Below are positions 8,901 through 16,268 of a stretch of DNA of 34,109 nt, one piece after another; the first letter of the stretch is position 1; each line of letters begins with the position of its first letter. Both the position numbers and the translations under genes were made by a program. The stretch covers positions 1-34,109 of the forward strand of contig JAEUKV010000314.1 of assembly GCA_016794165.1 (NCBI GenBank). The letters are read 5' to 3'. The notes under the pieces were generated by a model, which was not told the origin of the DNA, ran no database searches, and saw only the letters and a list, made by a program, of their open reading frames with translations. This stretch comes from Rhodospirillaceae bacterium. Its GTDB lineage: Bacteria > Pseudomonadota > Alphaproteobacteria > Dongiales > Dongiaceae.

Positions 8901-11198
8901 GCCGAGCGCCAGGACCTCGAAACCGGCGTTGCCGCCTTGCTGCACCCGGTCGTCCTCGAACAGGGGCTTGATGCCAAGATAGAGATCGCGGTCGCGGATC
9001 GGCCGCGACAGCGTCTCGATCACCGGTCGGCCACCGAACTCGTAGACTTCCACCCGCAGCGTGGCGGCAAGCGGCATCGGTGCCTCCGGCACCTCGTCGA
9101 AGGACATGTTGATCTCAAGCTTGCCTTCGGCATCGGTCACCATGTCGTCATAGGTGAGGCGGACCGGATCCATCTTTTCCCCGTCCAGGCCAAAGCGATA
9201 GCCGGCATGTTCCGGGAACGGCTTGGAATCGGCGGCAATCACCACTTCGGCTTTTACCGCAAGGTCGGCGGCCGGCGCGCCATAGAGGTATCTGGCGTCG
9301 ATCTGCACCGGCAGTGGCGCCGGCGGATCCAGTGCCTCGTCAGCCGGCGTGAGCGTCGCCTCGATCCGCGCCGGGATCACATCCTCGACCAGGAACCGGG
9401 TGGTCGCGATGGGATCGCCTTCCGGATCGAGATAGGCCTCCAGCGACCAGTTGCCGGTACGCGCCGCCGCGGCGAGATCGACGGCAAGGTGATAGCCGCC
9501 GCCGGTATCGCCGATATCTACAAAGCGCTCCGCCTCGACCCCGTCTGGACGCAACAGGCGGAAAGTCAGTTTTTGGTCGCGTAGGGCTTCCGCCGCCGGG
9601 TCGCGCGAGAGTGCCATGACATGGGCTGTCTCTCCGGGCCGATACACGCCGCGATCGGTATAGAAGAAGAGATCCGTGGCGCCGGGCATGGGGCGGCCGC
9701 CGACACCGCGATCCGAGAGGTCGAAGGCAGCACCGCTGATATCGAGGAAGCTGAAATCCCCGTCGCGACGGAAGGCCATGATGGCCGTGGCACTGCGCCC
9801 GCCGCTGCCACGCAGCAGGCCGGGATCGAAATGCGCCATGCCGGCGGTGTCGGTCAGCGCGCTCGCCAGGATTTCATTGTTGCGCGCGAGCAGGCGGACC
9901 TCCAGCCGGTGCAACGGCCGACCGCTCTCCAGCGACCGCACCTGCACGTCGAGGCCACCGGCGCCGGCAAAGGTGGTGAGGCCGAGATCGGAGATCACCA
10001 ACCACTGGGTCGCCTGGGGTTCCCAGCGCCAGGAATATTCGTCGGCATTTTCGGCGTCGGCGCTGTTGCGCGCCATCAGGATATAGATGCCGGGCTCGGT
10101 TTCGCTGATTACCTCGTCGATCGGGAACGCGGTCGCCACGCGCCGGTTGCGTTCGCGCGTGACATCCATCTCGCCGGTCCAGATTTCCTCACCGGATTGC
10201 TCGGCGATGTGCGCGCGGTCGTATTCCTCGAGGTTGTTGAGGAAGCGACCGTCATAGAGCTCATTGATCAGGTTGCGGTCGTTGATGCGCAGCAGGCGCA
10301 GATTGACCTTGTCGACATTGACGGTGATGACCGGAACGCCGGTGCTGCCGATCCGCGGCAGCACATAGGCCTGGGTCCGGAAGCCGACCGACGGCGCGCG
10401 GTCGCCCACCGAGAATGCCCATTCCTCGTTTTTCGCCAGCTTCTCGCCACCGAGGGAGGGGAGACCGTTGAGGACGGTGACCCGATAACTGGTGCCGAAG
10501 GAAAGATCGCCAAGGCAGAGCTGTGTGCCGGAGACCCGGAAGGAAGGCTTGCTGGCCGGCTCGATGCGAACGTAGTCGCCATAGTCGAGGCTGTCGGTGC
10601 CGAGCAGATCGCCGCGGAATTCGAGACAGGCTTCGGGCGTTTCACCCTCGATATTGAGTCTGGTCGCCGCCAGCGCGAAGGCCAGCATGCCGCGGATCTG
10701 ATCGGCGCGCTGATAGGCCTGTTCGTCATAGCTGTAGCGCTGCGCGGCCTCGAAGGCCGCCAGCGCCCGTTCGAAGTCCCGCAGCCGGTCGTAATTGCGG
10801 GCGACCCGATTGAGGGCGTCGCCCTGCTGCTGATACTCCGTCGTTTCGACAAAGGCGCGATAGGCAGCCAGCGCCGCTTGGCGATACTTCCGGTCCGCTT
10901 CGAACGCGTCCGCCAGGGCCATCCAGCTATCATGGCTTTCGTCGCCCAGGCCAATCGCCCGTTCGCGCAAGGCGATGGCTTCGGCAAAACGGTTGGCCCC
11001 GAACTCGATCGCCGCCTGCGTGTTGAGCAGGGGAATCCGTTGCGGGTTATCGCCGACGGCACCAGCCAGCAATTCGCCGCGATAGGCCGCGGCCTCGCCG
11101 GCGATGGTGTCGATATCGGCGGCGGTGGCGAGGCCGGGGGCAATCAGGCCGATAAGGAGACACAGGACGAAGCCGAGACGGAGGCGGGGCAAACGCAT
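5988..11198 (-). CDS. Bacterial alpha-2-macroglobulin family protein (YfhM/MG2 type)
   Basis: Very large (1736 residues) periplasmic macroglobulin, thought to trap proteases that breach the outer membrane. An intact thioester motif CVEQ is present at residues 1282-1285 within YPYGCVEQTTSRAFPL; in family members the Cys and Gln form the internal thioester that bonds covalently to attacking proteases. The N-terminus (MRLPRLRLGF, hydrophobic core, ending ATA) is a Sec signal peptide with no lipobox: Cys13 sits inside the hydrophobic core and is preceded by FVL. The product should therefore be soluble in the periplasm, unlike the E. coli lipoprotein. After an alpha-helical N-terminal region come long beta-sandwich macroglobulin domains, the thioester alpha/alpha domain (about 1250-1560) and a C-terminal beta domain. 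ATG at 11198 has AGGA eight bases upstream. Cotranscribed with pbpC. Confidence 0.93.
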   Translation of the reverse strand: MRLPRLRLGFVLCLLIGLIAPGLATAADIDTIAGEAAAYRGELLAGAVGDNPQRIPLLNTQAAIEFGANRFAEAIALRERAIGLGDESHDSWMALADAFEADRKYRQAALAAYRAFVETTEYQQQGDALNRVARNYDRLRDFERALAAFEAAQRYSYDEQAYQRADQIRGMLAFALAATRLNIEGETPEACLEFRGDLLGTDSLDYGDYVRIEPASKPSFRVSGTQLCLGDLSFGTSYRVTVLNGLPSLGGEKLAKNEEWAFSVGDRAPSVGFRTQAYVLPRIGSTGVPVITVNVDKVNLRLLRINDRNLINELYDGRFLNNLEEYDRAHIAEQSGEEIWTGEMDVTRERNRRVATAFPIDEVISETEPGIYILMARNSADAENADEYSWRWEPQATQWLVISDLGLTTFAGAGGLDVQVRSLESGRPLHRLEVRLLARNNEILASALTDTAGMAHFDPGLLRGSGGRSATAIMAFRRDGDFSFLDISGAAFDLSDRGVGGRPMPGATDLFFYTDRGVYRPGETAHVMALSRDPAAEALRDQKLTFRLLRPDGVEAERFVDIGDTGGGYHLAVDLAAAARTGNWSLEAYLDPEGDPIATTRFLVEDVIPARIEATLTPADEALDPPAPLPVQIDARYLYGAPAADLAVKAEVVIAADSKPFPEHAGYRFGLDGEKMDPVRLTYDDMVTDAEGKLEINMSFDEVPEAPMPLAATLRVEVYEFGGRPVIETLSRPIRDRDLYLGIKPLFEDDRVQQGGNAGFEVLALGRDGQSQARPGLGYRLVKEEWDYVWYYRNNRWDYDYIVRDGATSNGTLDIPAGQPGQVNLPVEWGRYRLEVFDPATATASSVRFYAGWSAQPGSGGTPDRMQVVSDRETYGVGDMAEVHLTAPFAGEAQVTIATDRVIESYVVSVPAEGKTIRVRIDKDWGAGAYVLVNAFRPGRAEARGPGRAIGLTWLGIDAAPRSLAVAMEVPENIEPRQPIEIPVTVTNLAGKDAYLTLAAVDEGILQLTDFAAPDPLAHYFGKRRLGLEVRDLYGQLIDGKEGTRGRIRSGGDGEGLAKRGAPKELKLVALFSGIVKLNEAGRAVIPLEIPDYNGRLRLMAVAWDQENVGAAEAGLVVRDVVVALATAPRFMAPGDVGTVSFAVQNVAGPTGTYAINLTASPHLRLIGEKTWSRELGGNASGDWRVNLAAHGLGAGFVEMQLTGPDGYSLIRRIDIPIRAAQPAIAQTLSQRLLPGEPLRISAAALQEFLPETADLRLSFSSTPNLDVQSVLASLSHYPYGCVEQTTSRAFPLLFAGEMAERWGLEDRYAKTDPARVQAAIGRILEGQRYDGLFGLWSSYSAPESWLTAYVMDFLIRAREQGYDVSDVAYRNGLEALNYVATSYNDESAGNLAARAYAFYVLARTKGGKLSDLRYLADNYLDRMPSGLALAQLGTALALHGDVARATLAFEAAVIAANRARRPLLDYGSDLRDWAAIIALMAEAKLPGLDAGAHLDRLAGLQLSRRYLSTQEQAWLLLAARATSSSSPPEVSIARDAEAAVSQARPYVLTLAGGEIGEGAIFVNRGDDPVYAKATASGVPLVALPPEESGFSIQRTYYHLNGDPADLSKVVQNDVLVVKIEGEVTVAQERRALVVDLLPAGFELENQRLNDTRQTNELAWLGALTPPTYSEFLDDRFIAALNVNQGYDSRRFTLAYMVRAVTPGSFALPAVAVEDMYAPDVRARGDQGRVTIEAYR

Positions 11199-11326
11199 GT
11201 CGGTGTTCCTGATATACGAGGTCGGGCAGGTGTTCTGGCAGGTGTTCAGATCTCGCGGCGCCGGCTGGCGATGACCGTTCGGGGTCGGCCACCCGAACTT
11301 CCCGGACCAATCGCGGCGCGATCCAG

Positions 11327-11355
11327 ATTATAGCGACGGTATCGGTATTCTCTAA
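11327..11355 (-). promoter_or_regulatory. Sigma70-type promoter for the alpha-2-macroglobulin/pbpC unit
   Basis: On the minus strand a perfect -10 TATAAT (11332-11327) lies 17 bases downstream of a weaker -35 TTAGAG (11355-11350). Transcription would start near 11320, leaving a leader of about 120 bases before the ATG at 11198. It is the best -10 match in the window. Confidence 0.55.
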
Positions 11356-11386
11356 CAGATGATTGCGACCGGATTTGGGCGCACTC

Positions 11387-11415
11387 TTGTTCGCCTGGTG
11401 ATTCGATTGCTATGG
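11387..11415 (+). promoter_or_regulatory. Putative promoter for the ELM1-family gene, giving a very short leader
   Basis: -35 TTGTTC (11387-11392), 17-base spacer, -10 CTATGG (11410-11415). The expected start near 11422 lies only about four bases before the ATG at 11426, where no ribosome binding site is visible, so the message may be nearly leaderless. The string around the -10 (TTGCTATGG, then N, then CCG) recurs upstream of the acyl-AMP ligase at 22636-22648. Confidence 0.4.
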
Positions 11416-11425
11416 TCCGGCCACC

Positions 11426-12625
11426 ATGACCAGCCCACTAGCCGACGCCTCTCTCCACCCGCCCCGGACTTGGTTGATCCTGGGCGAGCGCGCCGGTGAC
11501 AACGCGCAGGTTCTGGCGCTCGGCCGCGCACTCGAATGGCCCACCACCGTCAAGCAGCTGCGTTACGACGCCAACGAACCGACCGACTTCAAGGATCGCG
11601 GCGCCAGCCTGATCGGGCTCGACCGGGCCAACAGCGATGCCCTGGAGGCACCCTGGCCCGAGGCCATCATCGCCATCGGTCGCCGCTCGGTACCAGTCGC
11701 ACGCTGGATCCGCGAACAGGCGCGCGCCGCCGGCAGCGCCGAGGTGCTGCATATTCACCTTGGCCGCCCCCGGGTCGACCTCGACCTGTTCGATCTCGTG
11801 GTCACCACCCCTCAGTACAATCTTCCGGCGGCGCCGAATGTGATGGAAATCACCCTGCCCGTGGTTTCCGTCGATGGCGAGGCGCTGGGCCGGGCCGCGG
11901 CGCAATGGCATGCGCGCTTTGCACAGCTGCCCCGGCCCTGGCACGCGGTATTGGTGGGCGGTCCCACGCCGCAACTCGCTTTCGGCGCGGCGGAAGCCGA
12001 TCGGCTTCTGGTGGAGCTTGGCCCCTGGCATCGCCGACAGGGCGGCAGCCTGCTGGTGACGACCTCGCCACGCACCGACCCACAGGTGGTCGCCAAACTT
12101 GGCGCCAGTCTGGTCACTACCGGCGGCATGCCCCACCTGTTCCTGCCATTCACCGGCAAGGACGGCGACAATCCCTATCTCGCCCTGCTCGCTTTGGCCG
12201 ACAGTTTTGTGGTGTCGGTCGACAGCGCCTCGATGGTGGCCGAGGCGGCGACACGGCGAAAGCCGATCTATCTCTTCCACCTCCCCAAGATCGCACCGCG
12301 CCGCAAGCCGGGATTGAAGGCGGCCTTCTCCCGCACCTGGCGTGAGCGCCGCAAGCGCCGGGACGATGCCGGTTTGGCGCCGGATATCGGCGACCGCCTC
12401 TACGATCTTTGGACCCGGCGGGGCAAGGCCCGGCCACGTCGCGACATCGACCAGTTGGAGCGCCGCCTGATCGCCCTCGGTATCGCGCAACCCCTCACCG
12501 CAAACGGCTCCGGGACAGCACCGACAACTTCGCCCGACCTGTCGGGTCCGGCCGCGGAGATACTCGAGGTGGTGCGACGGATTCACGCGCTTTGGCGGGA
12601 ACGTCGGCTGACTGGGGGCAAATGA
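11426..12625 (+). CDS. ELM1/GtrOC1 family protein, putative GT-B glycosyltransferase
   Basis: A 399-residue member of the 'mitochondrial fission ELM1' family (formerly DUF1022), widespread in alphaproteobacteria and named after a plant mitochondrial protein. Visible signatures are WLILGERAGDNAQVLALGRA near the N-terminus, AIIAIGRRSVPVARWIRE, the phosphate-loop-like GGPTP near the middle, and VVSVDSASMVAEAA in the C-terminal half. The two halves resemble the two Rossmann lobes of GT-B glycosyltransferases, but no activity is established for bacterial members as far as I know. No signal peptide or membrane segment is seen. The CDP-alcohol phosphotransferase gene follows about 95 bp downstream on the same strand, so a role in envelope lipid or glycan synthesis is plausible but inferred. 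Confidence 0.85.
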   Translation: MTSPLADASLHPPRTWLILGERAGDNAQVLALGRALEWPTTVKQLRYDANEPTDFKDRGASLIGLDRANSDALEAPWPEAIIAIGRRSVPVARWIREQARAAGSAEVLHIHLGRPRVDLDLFDLVVTTPQYNLPAAPNVMEITLPVVSVDGEALGRAAAQWHARFAQLPRPWHAVLVGGPTPQLAFGAAEADRLLVELGPWHRRQGGSLLVTTSPRTDPQVVAKLGASLVTTGGMPHLFLPFTGKDGDNPYLALLALADSFVVSVDSASMVAEAATRRKPIYLFHLPKIAPRRKPGLKAAFSRTWRERRKRRDDAGLAPDIGDRLYDLWTRRGKARPRRDIDQLERRLIALGIAQPLTANGSGTAPTTSPDLSGPAAEILEVVRRIHALWRERRLTGGK

Positions 12626-12720
12626 GGAATATATTCTTTTCCTGCGGCCGCGAAGCTTGAGGCGGCGGCGAATCGCGTGATATGACGCGCCCATGCAATT
12701 TCCCCAGGATTTTCCGAAAC

Positions 12721-14007
12721 ATGCTGGTCTGGATTGATGCCGCCGCCTGCGGGCGGATCCCCAAGATCTTCGGCCTGACCCTGGTCGAACGACATCTTCA
12801 GGCCCTCAAGCGCGCGCCTGCCCGTCCCGGCCGGATCGTGGTCGATCTGGGCAGCGAGGGGGTGAAGCCGCGCATCGATCCCAGCCTGGAATCGGCCTTC
12901 GCAATCGAATGGCGCCAGGACCCGGGTGACTTCTCCAGCCGCTTGAACCGCTTCCTGAGGGAAGCCGGGGAAGCGCCGCTGCTCCTCCTCGACGGGGCCA
13001 CCCTGCCCGACGCAAGACTGCATGCCGCCCTCGTGGGCCTTGCCGATTCCGTGGCGGTGCTGGCCCCCAAGGCCGCGGAACGGGCCGCCATCATCCGCCT
13101 CGAACCAAAGCGGCTAGCAGGGCGGCAGCTCACTGCCGACGATCTGTTCGACCTGGCGGAAGCGTTGATCGCCGAAACCATCCTGCGTCCCTATGCGCAG
13201 GAGGAATTCGACGGCTTCATCCGCAAGCTGCGGCGGACGATTCCCTATTACCTGTTCCGGGTCGAGACACCGGCCAAGGCCGCCAAGGTCGAGAAATTCA
13301 TGTTCTGGTCGAACTATAAGGGCTCGACCGACGTCTTCACCCGTTACGTCTATCCGCCGCTGGTCTGGATCTCCGTGGGGCCGCTGGCGCGGGCGCGGGT
13401 GCATCCCAATGCCGTCACCATCTTCAGCATCGTCCTCGCGCTGGGTGCCATTCCCCTCTGGGCCATGGGCTGGTTCTGGACCGGCTTCGCCATGGCCTAT
13501 GGCATGAGCGTGCTCGATTCCGTGGATGGCAAGCTGGCGCGCCTCACCTTCACCGATTCCCGCCTTGGCAACTGGCTGGACCATGGTCTCGACATGGTGC
13601 ATCCGCCCTTCTGGTACGTGGCCTGGGCCTATGGCATCGGCCTAGGCACCCTCGGCTGGGGTTCGCCCCTCGGCATCGCCGCCATCCTGGTGGTAGCGTT
13701 TTATGTCATCGACCGGCTGCTGCTGAAGATCTATCCGCGCTTTTTCCAGCGTGCCTTCCACACCCATTCAAAGCTCGACGGCCGCATGCGCAGCTTCATC
13801 GCCCGGCGCAACATCACCCTGCCGATGTTCATCGTCGGTTACGCCCTCGGCTATGCGGTCGAAGCGTTCTACCTGATCGCCGCCTGGCAGATCCTGACCG
13901 CCCTCTATCACGGCGGCCGCACTTTCTGGATCATCGCCATTGAGAAAGCGCATCTCAAGAATGCGCGGCCGACCGATGTCGGCAGCAATCTCAGGCATAT
14001 CGACTGA
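12721..14007 (+). CDS. CDP-alcohol phosphotransferase with degenerate nucleotidyltransferase-like N-terminal domain
   Basis: Integral membrane enzyme expected to move a phospho-alcohol from a CDP-activated donor to an acceptor, or the reverse arrangement. The full family signature D-x2-DG-x2-AR-x8-G-x3-D-x3-D is present (Asp266, Asp269, Gly270, Ala273, Arg274, Gly283, Asp287, Asp291). About 190 residues before the membrane domain form a soluble region resembling a sugar-nucleotidyltransferase fold (FGLTLVERHLQAL, LLLLDGATLPD), but without the glycine-rich pyrophosphorylase loop. I chose ATG at 12721: the frame is open from 12682, but a plausible -10 (TATGAC, 12681-12686) covers that codon, and 12721 still gives the whole domain. 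It is a paralogue of the gene at 29689-30798. A hairpin follows the stop codon. Confidence 0.87.
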   Translation: MLVWIDAAACGRIPKIFGLTLVERHLQALKRAPARPGRIVVDLGSEGVKPRIDPSLESAFAIEWRQDPGDFSSRLNRFLREAGEAPLLLLDGATLPDARLHAALVGLADSVAVLAPKAAERAAIIRLEPKRLAGRQLTADDLFDLAEALIAETILRPYAQEEFDGFIRKLRRTIPYYLFRVETPAKAAKVEKFMFWSNYKGSTDVFTRYVYPPLVWISVGPLARARVHPNAVTIFSIVLALGAIPLWAMGWFWTGFAMAYGMSVLDSVDGKLARLTFTDSRLGNWLDHGLDMVHPPFWYVAWAYGIGLGTLGWGSPLGIAAILVVAFYVIDRLLLKIYPRFFQRAFHTHSKLDGRMRSFIARRNITLPMFIVGYALGYAVEAFYLIAAWQILTALYHGGRTFWIIAIEKAHLKNARPTDVGSNLRHID

Positions 14008-14015
14008 ATCGAAGA

Positions 14016-14042
14016 GGGCGCCACCCTGTCCGGATGGCGCCC
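14016..14042. terminator. Hairpin between convergent genes
   Basis: A perfect 8-bp stem, GGGCGCCA paired with TGGCGCCC, encloses an 11-base loop between the stops of the convergent phosphotransferase and oxygenase genes. There is no clear T run on either side, so it may be a weak or bidirectional terminator. Confidence 0.45.
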
Positions 14043-14068
14043 ATCTCCCGTTCAATCCTGCGCAGCGC

Positions 14069-14923
14069 TCAGTATTTGTCGTCCTGTGCCGCTTCGCGCA
14101 CCTCGTCGGCAAAGAGGAAGCGCTGCAGGCGGTTGAGCTGCTTCGGCTCGAACGCCTTCACCGGCAGTTCCGCGATGAAGTTGATGTAGCGTCGCGGCAC
14201 TTCGGTAATGCCCCGCGGGCTTACGCCATGCACCGCGTTGGCCGAATTGAGGAAGCAGAGATAGGTGTTGGCCGCATAGGGCACGGTCTTCACCAGTTCG
14301 ACGTCGCGCTCGATCGAACGGTGCTTGATGAAGCGCGGCTCCCGCTTCCAGCGATAGATGTCGAGATCGCCGCCCTGGACGGTGTCCGCCGGGTCGCGGA
14401 AATAGAACAACGCAGAAAAAATCTTGTCGCACAGATCGACATGCGGGGTCTTGACGCTGGTCACCTGCCTGACCGGCGTGTTCATGACGAACTGGCAGTC
14501 GAGATGGATGTCCGCTTCGCCGCCGAAGCCGCGCGGCATCACGCGCCACTGTTCGACCGGTCGTCCGATCCTGGCTTCCAGATCCGGAAAGGTACGGCGG
14601 AAATGATCTCCGAACAGCCGTGTGACCTGGCGCCAGTACTCGCCGGAGGTATGATATTCGAAGAACTCGCGCCACAGCGGCGAGATGCGCTTGTCGCCCA
14701 GGACCTGCTTGACCGTCATGCGCACGGCGACGTTGCTGCCCACGTCCTGGCGACCATTGAGGATCATCTCTAGGCTCGGGAACTCGGCCTCCAGCTGCCG
14801 ATACATTTCCGGGGCCACGGCGTTCTGACGCACGTGGTGCGGATATGGCTCGGTGGCTACCTGGACGGGCGACACGCCCTCCAGCATGTGCGGTGCGCCC
14901 GCTGTCACTGTCGCCGCTAGCAT
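14069..14923 (-). CDS. 2-oxoglutarate/Fe(II)-dependent oxygenase superfamily protein
   Basis: A 284-residue cytosolic protein with the facial triad of 2OG-Fe(II) oxygenases: H161-x-D163 in TPHVDLCDK, followed by LFYFRDP and GGDLDIYR as in prolyl-hydroxylase-like members, the distal His232 in NAVHGVSP, and Arg244/Arg245 in RRYINF to bind 2-oxoglutarate. Such enzymes hydroxylate proteins, lipids, sugars or small molecules; the substrate cannot be read from sequence. ATG at 14923 has AGGAAG immediately upstream and GGAG a little further up. It lies 148 bp downstream of the glycosyltransferase-like gene on the same strand, suggesting shared function in modifying an envelope molecule. Confidence 0.8.
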   Translation of the reverse strand: MLAATVTAGAPHMLEGVSPVQVATEPYPHHVRQNAVAPEMYRQLEAEFPSLEMILNGRQDVGSNVAVRMTVKQVLGDKRISPLWREFFEYHTSGEYWRQVTRLFGDHFRRTFPDLEARIGRPVEQWRVMPRGFGGEADIHLDCQFVMNTPVRQVTSVKTPHVDLCDKIFSALFYFRDPADTVQGGDLDIYRWKREPRFIKHRSIERDVELVKTVPYAANTYLCFLNSANAVHGVSPRGITEVPRRYINFIAELPVKAFEPKQLNRLQRFLFADEVREAAQDDKY

Positions 14924-15071
14924 CTTCCTGTCTCCACTCTTCTGGGCAGACCCCGGGCACGGCCCCGTGGGGTCAGGCCGCTTGCCCGCTCACCCTGCCG
15001 CAATCGGCGCAAATGGCTCAACTCGCCATTCCGCCGCAGCGACGTTCGGTCGCCGTCCAACATCCGCAATC

Positions 15072-15980
15072 TCAGGCTGCCAGCTTCCGGCATAGGTCGA
15101 GGGCATCGTGTCGCACATGGTTGCTCGCCATCTCCCGCTCGACCAGTTGCCGGTCGATGATTCCCTTGGCCAGCATCTCCGAGACCAGCGAGAAGAAGAG
15201 GCGTTCCTGGTTGGGATCCGGATGCGGCTGGTAATAGCCGTCCTTGATCCGTCCCGGCCGAGCGCCGACAAACTGGCGCTTCAGCGATTTGAACAGCGAC
15301 CGTGCGAGGCCAGCCCCCTTGTCCGGCTTGGCACGGACCGTGAAATCGATCGGCAGGCCCGTTTTCCAGGGCTGGGTGCGGCGATAGGTCGTGTGCAGAA
15401 TCTTGGTCGCCGGGGTCAACCGGTCGAAGTCGTTCCATTCCGGCTCGAACAGGCCGACATTGGCGTCGTCCTCATATTCGAGCTTGATCCATTTCAGATA
15501 GTCCTTCTTGAACTCGAACAGTTCGTTGAAGGTCTTCTCGGCGTCCCAATGCGGCAGTTTCGCATTGTCGAGCAGCATGACGCTTGAGGCCCGGTAGGCC
15601 GGCATTTCCTTGAGCGGTGGCCGCATCCGGCACATGACACCGGCACCCTGCATGTCGCGGGTGAAGAGCTCCATGACGTCGCCCACGGCAAAGCAATCCG
15701 GGTCGATGACGATGGCGCGCCCCTGATAGCCCATGCTCTTGGGTGGGGTGAATCGCAGCGGCGTGAAGGATTGCAGATCGTCATGCGCCCAGGGACGCCG
15801 TTCCAGGCCACGCAGGAACCGCTGCCCGACCTTGGCCTCGAGCCACGGATAGTCGTTGTAATGCATGATGACAACGTCGAAAGCATCCGCCTGGCGGCTG
15901 TTGCGCTTGGCGGCATAGCCGGCCACGAGCGCGCCCAGATATTGTTCGTCGTTGGACTGGATGAACAGCTTGTATTGCAC
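15072..15980 (-). CDS. Glycosyltransferase-like protein (GT-A type, DxD)
   Basis: A 302-residue cytosolic protein that reads as a nucleotide-sugar glycosyltransferase of GT8-like organisation. It starts with a beta strand and QSNDEQY region, has an acidic/aromatic segment DVVIMHYNDYPWLE, and carries a DxD-type metal site, IDPDCFAVGD, with Asp93 and Asp95, the hallmark of GT-A enzymes. Start is GTG at 15980 with AAGGGG about eight bases upstream. No signal peptide or membrane segment is seen. It heads the minus-strand pair with the 2OG oxygenase and is divergent from an ABC exporter. Family assignment rests on the DxD context and overall layout, so it is moderate; the sugar donor and acceptor are unknown. 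Confidence 0.65.
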   Translation of the reverse strand: MQYKLFIQSNDEQYLGALVAGYAAKRNSRQADAFDVVIMHYNDYPWLEAKVGQRFLRGLERRPWAHDDLQSFTPLRFTPPKSMGYQGRAIVIDPDCFAVGDVMELFTRDMQGAGVMCRMRPPLKEMPAYRASSVMLLDNAKLPHWDAEKTFNELFEFKKDYLKWIKLEYEDDANVGLFEPEWNDFDRLTPATKILHTTYRRTQPWKTGLPIDFTVRAKPDKGAGLARSLFKSLKRQFVGARPGRIKDGYYQPHPDPNQERLFFSLVSEMLAKGIIDRQLVEREMASNHVRHDALDLCRKLAA

Positions 15981-16069
15981 GCTCTAGCCCCTTTTGGGTC
16001 GACAGGCGGCTGACCTGGACCCTCCCGCCGCCCCTGTTGCCGCGATCGCGGCCATATCAGGCACGGCGC

Positions 16070-16098
16070 ATGATAGTGGCCTTCCCCGCCGCCAGCAA
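16070..16098 (-). promoter_or_regulatory. Sigma70-type promoter for the glycosyltransferase-like gene
   Basis: On the minus strand, -35 TTGCTG (16098-16093), 17-base spacer, -10 TATCAT (16075-16070). Transcription would start near 16063. A perfect 14-bp palindrome, GCCGCGATCGCGGC, at 16039-16052 lies just downstream and could be an operator. Confidence 0.5.
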
Positions 16099-16173
16099 CC
16101 GAACCTGTTGATAATGCGCCCATTTGCCGCAAATCTGGCAGGGGTATTCCGACCTTCCTGCAGCCGCTTGCGA

Positions 16174-16201
16174 TTGACTTCCCGGATGCGGATGTTATCA
16201 C
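16174..16201 (+). promoter_or_regulatory. Sigma70-type promoter for the plus-strand ABC exporter
   Basis: -35 TTGACT (16174-16179), 16-base spacer, -10 TATCAC (16196-16201). The start would be near 16208, about 60 bases before the ATG at 16269. With the facing promoter at 16070-16098 this accounts for the 288-bp gap at 15981-16268; I see no gene in that gap. Confidence 0.5.
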
Positions 16202-16268
16202 AGCCGGGCCGCTGGCAAGGCCCCTTCCCGGCCCCGCCGGCACCCCCGATGGGCATTCCCCGAATAGC

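Noticed and set aside
9621-11333. A 570-codon plus-strand frame opposite the alpha-2-macroglobulin gene
   Set aside because: Antisense shadow; composition is Arg/Gly/Ala-rich without motifs, while the minus strand has a full macroglobulin with thioester.
12682-12720. Earlier ATG for the phosphotransferase at 12682
   Set aside because: It overlaps a likely -10 element and has no ribosome binding site; the domain is complete from 12721. Not excluded without 5' mapping.
12626-12720. Possible small gene or RNA between the ELM1-family gene and the phosphotransferase
   Set aside because: Too short, with no start and ribosome binding site pair or conserved RNA fold visible.
14501-14506. Alternative HxD (IHLD, residues 139-142) in the 2OG oxygenase
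   Set aside because: The later HVD at 161-163 is followed by the expected strand and GGDL segment with a distal His and Arg; the first lacks this context.
14949-14974. GACCCC/GGGGTC inverted repeat upstream of the 2OG oxygenase
   Set aside because: Short outer arms in a GC-rich stretch with no T run; could be chance RNA structure.
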